Notes under the pieces: generated by a model
Database searches by the model: none
What the model was told of the DNA's origin: nothing
What the model saw: the letters and a program-made list of their open reading frames with translations, nothing else
Program-made: the position numbers and the translations under genes
Source of the DNA: Epiperipatus broadwayi
Taxonomy: Eukaryota; Onychophora; Udeonychophora; Euonychophora; Peripatidae
Length of the DNA stretch: 64,000 bases
Reading direction: 5' to 3'
Assembly (NCBI GenBank): GCA_028023455.1
Contig: JAQFVV010006311.1
Coordinates: 2,464,147-2,528,146, forward strand
Part shown: positions 11,501 to 23,500 of the stretch, piece by piece
Position numbering within the stretch: position 1 is the first letter of the stretch
Layout: each line of letters starts with the position of its first letter

Positions 11501-14500
11501 TATAATTATTTCACTAAAATTATGATGGAATATCTACATTATTAAATACTTTTTATGCAAGAAAATATAAAAAAAAATGTTACCACTATAATCATTTTCA
11601 ACTATTATTCATTCAATTTCAAGATAAAGGTGTTTCCAAATATAATCCAATTTCTCCAATTCATAAGTACTATTTCTCTAAATCACACCGACAAACTTTC
11701 TTATTTCATCCATCTCAAATGACTTTTACAATCTTTTGAAATGCCAAAATTGCCAAATCTATTATCAATTCTTCTAACAATATATCCAGTCCAGCTCCAT
11801 TTTAATCTCTCAATTCTTTTAATGGTACAATATACATTTTTCCATACTTCATTGACTGTAATGAAATCTCTATATTACTCTATTATTAAAAATCCAAGTC
11901 TCAAATAAGCAATAACTAAAAAAACATTATTAAAAACCTTTCTTTTCAAATAAATAGGTGTATTTCCTTTTAATCCTAAGATATTTCTACTATTCAATCT
12001 TAATTCATTCTATGATTAATTTCATCTATTATGTTTCCATCTGTATTAGTAATTTGATAAAGATGTTTGCAAGTTATTAATTTCCTCTAATTCCTGATTA
12101 TCGGTCTTTTGTTTTTTTTTCTGAGAAAATCCATTCAATATTACTTTAAATTTTTGTCATTTATCTTTAATTCTACTTTTTTATATCTGATAACTCTAGC
12201 AACATTTCTTGAAATATTGAAGTATTAATTGCAAAAACAATCACTTCAATAATCATTTATTTTTACTCTTTTCCCATTTTACTCCACCAATTACTTCTTG
12301 TAAAACTGCTATAAAAAGTTTTGAAGATAAGGATTTAGTGTTCTGAATATCCTTTTCAATTTTAATCTTCTTAATATTACCATATAATCTAATTACTATT
12401 GTTATATTTTAATGAATATTCTTCAGAAAATGCCAATATCTTGGGTCTACATTTTAAGATCCAAACTTTTAATCACTGTGAAAATATTTATTGAATCAAA
12501 TGCCTTTTCACAATCTATTAATGCAGGGCTGCCACATACATTCACTGGTTCTTTCTGTAACTTCTTTCAATACTAATAAGTGATCTATTGTGTTAAAATC
12601 ATACTTTTAAATCCTATTTGTTCTTTAGATTAATTTAAATTCAAAGCTGCAGAAGAATTGCAATTATCTTAATAAAGACATATAGTACAAAGAGAAGACT
12701 AATCACCACTCTTAAATATGACTACTCCACTGCTAATTTTCAATCACCTGGTATATTTTTATCATTTAGACAATTGGTATTTAGCTTAACCAATAATATT
12801 TCTATTTCTTCGTGTGTTTCTTTAAAATATCAATAATAAGTCCATCATATCCTGAAGCCTTTTCCTTCATAGACTTAATTGCATATTCACCTTTTTCTTT
12901 AAAATACAATAATTCCATCATATCCTAAAGCCTTTTCCTTCTTCATAGACTTAATTGCATATACACCTTTTTTAAAAAAAATACTTAATGTAGAGGTACC
13001 AATCATAGTGGATACCTTTTGGGTTTTTTTTTTATTACTATATAATTCTTTATAGTTCCTGAAGATTTGTGGTGATGGTATTTTAGTTGTATTTATATAC
13101 TGGACTATTTCCATCATCTAATATTCAGTATTAAATGTCACTAGAAAAATTTAACTTTATTTAAATATTCCAATTACATTCAACTGTCAATAATAGCCCA
13201 CAGGTTAGTATATGTAACATTTCAAAAGGTTTTATTCTCCTCTCTTCTTCAGGTGTTGCGGCCTGACCAAATGACAATACTAGCATGGGAATCAAATCTG
13301 GACCCTTAGATTCTTGAATAAAGTGTTACCTTAAAATTCAACATTAAGTTAAATTTTTCCAAAAACATTCAATACTCAATATTAGGTGATCGAAATAGTT
13401 CAATATATAAATACAATTTGATTATATTCTCTCTCTTTTTAATAACAATTCCATCTTTTATTTGTAATGCTGAAACATCTTTTCTTCCAATACAAAGATT
13501 CTCATTTAAACTTTTGAGACTTTTTCCTCATATATAGTTTTCTTTGCCAATTTACAATTATGTTTTTTTATATTATTATTAACGCCTTTTCATTTATAAA
13601 AATCTAATTTTCAATTCTTATTAGATCATTTTTAATAATTTTCATATTCTTTCTTTTCTTCATACATTATAATTCTAATAGAACATTTACTATAAATTGC
13701 CTTTTTTGTATTTATCGATTACAATCAAGTCTGAACTAACTTTAAAATGTTAATACTTTACCATGATTTCCAAGTTCCAATTTAAATACACTGGAATGTT
13801 TCTAGGGTTTAGAAATATTCATCATTAATACTGACTTTCTTAACAGTTTTAATCTCCTAGTTAGCATTTACATATATCATCTTCCACATTATTAATCAAT
13901 GAACCTTCTTGTATTAAAAAATATTACAATCTTGAAACAAACATTTTCTGTTATTTAAAATATAACCCATTTCTGCCGTACCTTCATATAATTGACTACA
14001 TGTTTATTTCTGTTTAGCATTTTTCTCAAAGAAGGAATTCATACATTTCCATCAACATAACTAAATTTACCCACAACAGTTTCAATTGTTTACCAACTCT
14101 AGGAATAAAATCTCCCATAATTTTAAAATGTTGTTGATCTGATCAAAAGCATTTTGGTTATCCACATAAAAATCTTTTTTTTTATCACAATGAGGATTTA
14201 TTGAGGCATAAACCTGATTTATCTGCACTTGGTATCTTTCCATTAATTTGAATAACTAATCTTGTTACTCATTCTGATACACAATCAATCTATACAAAAC
14301 TGTCTTTCCATTTTTTATTTGCAATGAACCGCACACTACTTGTATTTCCAATATTTGTACTTTTGTAATAAAACATGTCTAGTTTTTAAATCAATTTGAC
14401 TTCGCTTTTTCTTCTAATTTTACAAAATCCAACCATGCTCCATATAATATTAGACAGGTCTTCTTCCAATTCAAGATATCTTTTATTATGGCAGGCTGGA

Positions 14501-17500
14501 CCTGCAATCAAGGGTTTCTTAGTACTTTCGGCTGTTAATCTCTGCCTTCTGGGAAAGAGCCATAATTAAGTTTTTTCTGTCATGATTGTAAATATTATTT
14601 TTTTAAAAAAAAAAGATTACTCACACACACATTCATCTTGGTTTAAAGAAAACTCAACTGATATTCCAGATAAGAACTATCAGGCAAGTAAAAAAAAATG
14701 TATGCATTTATTTCTTAATGTTAAACTCAGGGGTTAAAAACTAGTTAACATCATAGTGACTGATGAATGTTGATGAGCAGCCCATCCATGTTCAAATACT
14801 ATATGAATAATCATATAATAACAACAGCTGCAATAACAATTACATATGGTCTGGACATTAAGAAAATGTCCTGTTTAGTTCCTTTAAGACCTCACAGAGA
14901 AATCAAAGTATTTCCTTTTAGTTAACAGCAAATAACATGTAAAAAATGAAACTTGTAGATTCTTTGAAAACATGTATGATTTGCTTTATTTGCACTTAAA
15001 TTAAATATGAAATAGTTTTTATAATAAAAATCTATTATTTCTTTTTATTTGATTTTCCATTTCCACCAAAAGTTACACTTTTTTGTCAATATTTTTTTTT
15101 AAAAATTAAGAAGTGTTAGCTAAATGTAATATTTCAATCTGTTGCTAAAACAACTATTTTATAATTAAATTTATAATAAAACCATTTACAAGCAAGGGAA
15201 TTATTATTTTACAATATATTATTATTATTAATTTCAGTACAGTGCAAATAAATCATTCCAATTTGAAGCAACAATGAAAAATGATGGTAGATTTTCAAGA
15301 TATATCTTGACGTTAAGTTTTTTCCTAATGCATTAAATAAGATTTAATTTAAATTTTCTTCTAAAATCAATTTATAAGTATTGGATTATAAATTTTTAAA
15401 TGAAAAGTAATGTGTCATTTTATATCTATTTATGTTTCTTTTTTTATCAAAAAAAAAAACATATTTGTAGCGTTTTTTTTTTTAAATTCTATAATTATTG
15501 TAGCTCAAAATTATTTTAACATTATTTGCTGATATAAAAAAGATAATTCTAACTTCTGATTTAGCAAAATCTTTGAAAATGGTTCTCATCTGATCCTTCG
15601 TGTCAGCCGCGGGTGGCGCAATTTCTAACCAAAAACACATTAATATAACGTTCCCGGGCTAGCAATTCTCTATTAATATTGACTTTTTTTTTTTGTTTGT
15701 TTACAAAGTTTATTTAAAATTAATATGATTCTCTATTTAATTAAAAAACAGACCCTAGAAATTTTTTATTACTTAAAACTATCAATCAATCCTTTGCTTT
15801 TAAAGGCAAAATTGTTGTAGTTCATTATAGTTATCAAATTTTACCAATCAATTTGTTTTTATCATGTTAAGTGTTGATAGTAATTTAGAAGTAAGCATTA
15901 TAACATAGTAATAAAAATGTTATTGATATAGTTTTTTTTTTTCTCATAAGTGTTTAAATAATATTGTAAGCAGTATTTTTAAATAAATAAATTAAAAAGA
16001 CCATTCCTTGGTCATCCAGTTAAAAGAACCAAGAAAGTTATGAGAAATCGCTAAAACTGACAATATTTTTTTGATTTCTAGATCCTCAAAAGTTATTGCA
16101 AAAATCAAGTATTTATTTTTATATAACTAAAGTGTATTTCCAATTGCAAAAATCAAGTATTATTTATTATTATATAACTAGAGTGTATTTCCAAATGAAA
16201 GATTTGTTATTGTTTTTTAAAATTCAAATCATAAAAATCTCATTCAACAAAATGTAATGAAATTCTCAAATAACTGTAAAATTATAAATAAATTTATAGC
16301 AGATTGTCAAAAAAATTAATTTAGCAATATTATAACTAGAAATAAAATCAGGCAGACAGTTTTACTAATATAATTTTTGTTTACTTATGAATACTATTAA
16401 CATTGTAGGTATATGCTTACAATTTACCAACATCTTCAATTGCTTTCTGACTTATTTTTAACATATATTTAATATAAATAAAACTTTAGCAACAAAAACT
16501 TTTGTAACAGCAAGCTGACTTTCAAAGTATTTATACATATAAAACTAAATATGAAGTACTATTAACCATATTTCTAACATGTTATAATGGTCAGCCTGAG
16601 ATGACAATTTACAAGAATTACCACCAAGTAATATTTCTGGATATATGCCTTGAATCCCTGATATGATCCAGTCATAAGCTATATTCAAAGGCTATTGCAC
16701 ATTCTACCTATAAATCCTATGAAATTTACTTGGGAATTATTCAATTCTGGCACTTCATAGCACCCTTCACTATTATGAGTATATTTCTTTAATACTGATT
16801 ACAGCAGAAAAACATATAACACTTCATCCATATTTTAACCTTGTTGATAGCACAAAATGTTAATAAATTAAACTTAGATGACTTGAGATTTATTATAAAT
16901 AAATCAAATAAATACTTTTAATAAGAAGTAAATCAATTAATACACTTATTAAAAAAAATACTACATAAACGAATTGATATTTATTAAAAGTTAAATAACA
17001 TTTATTAACAACTAAATCAAACAGCATATTTTAATGACTCCATAACTAAAAGGGTAGTTTGATTGCTCGTATTGGTAGCACCTAAGTTAAAAGAAATAAA
17101 CAGGATCATATTGCTTATTAATTCCTTAATTTCTATAATACTATTATTTAAATGCATCATAGGGACATGAATGCATATGATAATTACCTAGTTCATTAAT
17201 CACATATATTTAAATATGAGTTAGATCTTCAGACAGGGATTTAAAATCAATGATCTACTACACATGGAATTATGAACTATGCATGTAGGCATCTTATATT
17301 ATACCTGTTATACACATGAGTATTAACTTTACTATCAACAATATTCTAATTCGTTATCTTATATCACCCACTCAGTTCTCCATAAAGAGATAAAAATGAG
17401 ATATGTGTAAAAAACAAACACATTTATATAAATCACAATATTTGGATTTTGTTTGAGCAGATGTGACTTGGAATCGTGATATCAATTTTCACAACAATGA

Positions 17501-20500
17501 AGCAAATCTCTTAATAAATCTGTATGTGATTCAGGCACATGCATAAATAAATATGCATATAAAATATTATTGAATTAATACACACTATAATATGTAACAA
17601 ATCACTCACCATGTCAGACCCTCTATAACATAAATTATATTAATAATATAAACAGCGGGTATGCATATCATTATTTTCAGCATAAGGGCAGGAATACTAC
17701 ATATGCTTATATATAATCAAGATACTAATATGTAACACAATTACAAGCAAAAATCTTATTTTAAGCTTTTAATAACTTAAAATATTCATGCCTGACATTA
17801 GTATGACTAAGAAAAATAATATTAAACACATGCACTTCTCAAATTTAAAGTCTCTATAAATAACCAATAGATAAATTCACACATTTGAACTCATGTCATA
17901 TTATTTTATAAACGAATTCCAGAAAGCTATAAAAAACATTCAATCGTTTAATACATATAAGGATCAATTTCAAAAAATTATTTAAATTCAGGTCATTCAT
18001 GCTGCCTAATAATCTTAGTAATTCATTCATCCTATCATGAATTTATATAAGGTTATTACTATGCTCAATGTAAAATAGGCTATATTTTCTAACTCAAATT
18101 CTGATAAATTTCATTAAGTAATAAACAGTTTACTCTTCAATAAAGTTAACCTGAAATAAATTTACGTGAGGATTTCATTACCTGAGCATAAATTAAATCA
18201 TTATTTAAAACCTTAAGTAATTAAAATATAAATTATTAACTTATTACTACAAAGATACATATAACTCATATAACACAATCATCAAAAATATATGAAATAA
18301 CAATAACCTATTGTAACGGTATACATATGCCATTACATTATTTTAAAATTAAAATAAATAGGAAAAGATCGTAAACAAAAATTGATTTATTAAAAACTTA
18401 AAAACAGAAAATTAAAATACTTATTTAACATATATATTATCGCACAGATGGAAAACTTTAAAAAAAAAAATATTTAAAAGTAAGATATGGAAAAAAAGTA
18501 AAGATCTGTAGATTAATTAATATAAAAGAAAATAAAAAAAGGTTGATTAATTTCTATTTTAAAATCTTAATAAATAGAAATGATTGAAATGTAATTGTAA
18601 GGTCAGATAAGAGATAAAAAAATTAAAAGGTTGTGAAGCAGAATGATCAATGCAAGCACCGAGCTATGCAAGGGCCAGAAAGGAAAACATCCAGAACTTA
18701 AAAACAAATGATGTCATGTCAATCGATCCAAAAATTTAGTGATAAGGGTGACCTAATACTATAAAAAGAAAAATAATTGATTGATTAGGAATTGGATTGA
18801 CTATTGATCTACTATGAACTGCAGCTGTATTGCAGACTCCATGATGTAGTAGTCTTGCAATAGATTTAGTTTCATTCGTGCCGGCTGAGGAGGCCTCCCG
18901 ATGATAGTTCCTAAAAGTATTGGCAAAGCAGCAGCTTCATCTCCAAAGAAAATGTGAGACTTAGGATGGACTTCCATAAATCTGCCGCAATCAGGAAGAT
19001 TCGTAAAGACTTATTCTGGGAAGTATAAACTTTTATCAATATGAACTTATAGATCGATCTCTTAAACAAGCTTTTAATGCATCAGCTAAATATAATTTTT
19101 AAATAACTTTAAATCCGTTAATTAATATTTTTTATGTATAACGTTTGCTTTAATCATTTCCATTTTTTTTTTGTGTGTGTGTTTATTAACTAAATTATTA
19201 AATTTAATGTTGGGTATAGATGGCTGTATAGAGTTATCAAGTTTGGGGTCAGATCATGTAGGATTAATTTCAGACTATTTGTTTCATAGTAGAGCCGATG
19301 CTGGTGAAGGGAATATATAGGTGTTTATATCAATGTTATGTGAAGCGTGTTAGCATACAGGGCACCGTGCCCAAATAAATGCATGGCCCAGAGGTTTAGC
19401 CATATCGTTGCAATAAACGTGGATGTATTTTCCCATGCCATTGATTTCCCTTTGTTCTCTGGATAGGGAAAACGGCAAGTACCGCTCTCCCTCTATATGA
19501 AGCACTTTTTTTTAAATGTTTTATATATACAATTCCTTCGCCAGACAGACATCCATTCCTGTACTGGATGAGGATCATTTCTTTTAAATTATATCATGCT
19601 GCAGATGCACATTCCTGCCAGCATGGTTTTATGTTAACATCATATTGCATTGATTGCATCTGTATATCAGAAAGCGAGAGTTGGTTTAGTTATGAACTTT
19701 TAGCCTGAGGTTAAATGTTTTAAAAAGTTTTTAATTGCGTAGTCTACAGCCTATCTCTGTTCAACATTATAAAATATTAAAGTATATAAATATCCATCTG
19801 TGTGCACTCACAAAAAAATTTCAATTTAAAATTTAATAATAAAATCTATAGCAATATTAATCTATTTCTCAAAGTTCGTAAATAAATGTTTCGTGATAAC
19901 TACTGACAGTGGTTTATTTTTTTATCGTTTTCTTTATTAAAAATATGTTTTTTAAGAATTTAGATTATAAATCTCTGCTTCTCCTTGAGCTAGTGGCAAG
20001 GGCTAACGGTCAAAGTAGAATTTTAACAAGAAGTATTTGCGTATATTATAAATTTTCTAGGTCAAATAGCCTAGTGACGCCCTGCACAGGAGATAAAGTA
20101 AGTCACAATATTCCTCGATTATTATAATTGGCACCCAATATTGGGAGCAGGCGAAGGAGCAGATAGATCAAATGTTGGAATAGGGTATTATATCGAAAAG
20201 ATCTTCAACGAACTGTAACTGATAGTTGTCATCAAAAAAAAGGATAACTCCGTAAGGTTAGGTCTCAACGCAAAGCAATTGAATAAGGTCATGGTTCCAG
20301 ATTGTATAATACCACCACCTATGCAAAAATTACTTAGGAGATTTAAAAAGAAAGTTTTTTCAATATTTGATCTGACAGCAAGCTATTAGCAAATAAGGCT
20401 GCATCCGGAAGATCATAAATATACCGCCTTTAGATATGATGGCTGCTCATATCAGTTTAACCATATGCCATTTGGCCTAATTAACAGCGGAGCTGGCCTA

Positions 20501-23500
20501 CTGCGATATTTAGATCAAGTATTATCTGCTGAAGTCAAAAAATTGGTACAATGTACATGGAAGAAGTATTGGTGCATCGGCTAGAGTGGAAGAACACACC
20601 AAAGATGTGGAAATATTTTTACGGGAATGGTGGAATAAAGGAATCAAGGTAAACCTGAAAAAAAGTGTACTATTTCAAAAACAAAGTTACATTCTTGGGC
20701 CACTTTATAGAAGACCAGGGTGACCCACTATACCCAGATAAAATCTCAGCCATCGAAGATTTCCCGGCACCTAGGTCCAAGAAGAAAATACGATTCTTTT
20801 TGGGTATGTGTAACTTCTACAACAGTTTTCAGGCACAGTTTACTCAACATATATTGAACCATTAGTTAAAATTACTGAGAAAAGATGTAGTGTGGAAATG
20901 GGGCGAGAAGCAAAGCCAGGCATTCGAGAGGGTGAAGCAAGGGTTCATGAACACGTAATGCTGGCTTTTTAATCCTTTGTGGTGCAGACTGACAGCAGCG
21001 GGTATGCGCTGGGAGCAATTGTACCACAGATTCAAGAGGATGGTCAGGTAAAAGCGCGGTATTTCTTAAGTAGGCTGCTCAAGGGCCCAGAGCGTCATTG
21101 CACTGCCATGGAAAAGGAAGCTTTCGCTATTGTTTGGTCATTTCAAAAACTCCACATGCTGTTATTGGGATCAAAAATAATTGTGGTGACGGATCATAAG
21201 AGTTTAGAATTTAAACCACATTTATCTGACAAATAGTTGGTTGGTGCAATGGAGCTTATACCGCCAAGAGTATAATTATATGGTAAAGCATTATAAGTGA
21301 TCAGATAACATTGTGGCAAATGTCTTAGCCATAACTCGGAGCATTTGCTATCATGTCATCGTAAGCTAAAAATTTATACGTAGCAGGAATAAACTTAAGG
21401 GTTAATGAGGGGGTCAAGAATGACCTTAAAAGATTGGCCCAGTGTCAGAGGGATGATGCTCAGCTAAGTCAAATAATCGCACAACAGGAAGGGAATAAAA
21501 GCAATAATGATGAGTCCAGACATAGAATCAACAGATACAAACTTGATCAAACTGTTCTCCAATACATAACAGAAAGGAGACTGGGAAGCTGGAGACCTGT
21601 AATACCGCAACAAATGGGGAATGTGGTGTTGACTCACATCCACCAAATATATGGACATTATGGGATGTGGAAAATTAAATAAGTAGCTTAGGCAGTGGTT
21701 TTATTGGTCAGGCATGCATGTGACTGTGGTGGGGGTGATCAGCCAATGTGAACTTTTCCAGAAAACTAAACCTGCTAATAAGAGTTACGCAGGTCCAATG
21801 AGCTCCATAATTCAGAAGCCATGTGAGATGATTGCCATAGATTATAATGGGCCGTTGCCCGCATTTAATAGAAAAATATATTTGTTGGTAGTGTACGATT
21901 TATTCAGTAAATGTGGCTGCATATCCAATGACTCAAGCAAATACCTGAAACACCATACTTCTCCTTGAAAAGGCATATTTTACTGATAGGAAAACCCCAA
22001 AGTACCCTCTCGGATCATAGCACACCAATTATCTCTGGAGAATGGAAAGCGTGGTTTCAGAGGTCAGGAATCCTACACATACTAACATCAATTAGTAATC
22101 CCCAGTCGAACACGTGTGAGCGGGTGATGCATGAGTTGGGTAGATTGTTTAGGACCTACATCCCAACTAATCACCAAGGATGGATTAAAAGATTCCGGAA
22201 ATACAACTACATAATTTGGGCAGTTAAAGAGTCCACAGGATTCTCTCCCGTGCAGCTCCAGTTTGGCAAATATGCCCTAAAATTAATCAAGATCATAATA
22301 CCAGGACTGAAGGAAAACGCCAATAAATATGGAGAACCAAGAGCAGGCATATTATACTTTTTAGAAAAGGAGTCGAGAACGAAACAAACACACACTGAGG
22401 AGGCCTCATCGGTTTAAAGTCAGCATTGTAGTCATGGTGAAGATCCTGCACGTGAGCGAACCTAGAAAATTTATTTGTAAGAAAGTTTGCAGTCTATATG
22501 AGGGACCTTTCCCTATTGTTAAGTGTCAAGGGGATAATGCATTCTGGGTGAATACTGGTCAGGAGAGGGGATCATACAATGCTCGTTCCCTCAAGCCCAT
22601 GCCATTATGAACGGTTCGTGATATTTAGGAGCCATTCAAATACGTAGACCATATTTAAAGGCTTCTGGAAGGGGGGTATTGTAACAGGCCAAGTATATTC
22701 AAACTCTGTTGCATTAAACAGATAAATAGATACTCATATATTTATGCATTATAGAACCTACTGTTACTAACAAAACTAAAATTTCCAGGTCGATTTATAA
22801 TCAACGATCATTTATATAGTTGTATTGTATTATAGATATTTTTTTTAATGGGGAAAGCTCATAAAAGAGAAGTATGGGGAATATATATGTGCTCTGATAT
22901 TTTTTCCTTGTTGCCAAGCCCGGTCATACACATTGCTATGTAAATGTATGTGTGTGTTTAAATCAATGGAACATGAATGATCATAGGATTGAGAAAAAAA
23001 AACATTTTTGTTTGATAATCTTTGAGAAAATATTAAAAGTTAAAGAAAAAAAAATTATAAATGCCAAGATGGAAGACCTATTGATTTATAGAATAAGTGA
23101 CTTTTGCAAAACCTAGGAATGTTGAATACTAATTTTAAAAAAAGATGTAAAAAGCTTTTACAGTGAATACCAATGAAGGCACGTGGAATGCTAATGGAAA
23201 TATAAAAAAAATGAATGAAAAGGAAAAAAAATTAAGAAAAGGGGCGGAGTTGTCAATTCTTTTTTTTTTTTAAAGTGTCATAGCATCGGCCGGGACGCGA
23301 ACCCGCAACCCGGGCAACTGCCTGCAAGTGCAAGGCAGTCGCGCTGACCTCTCAACCTCCAATGCAAGACAGTTGGCAATTCTTGATATAACAAAAAAAA
23401 GAAAAATTTTAAGATTATTATAAATTTTGGTGAAGTAAGCAGGCTTATTAGACGTATATATATATATAAAAAAAATCTAGATCAGTGTTATATACACCTG

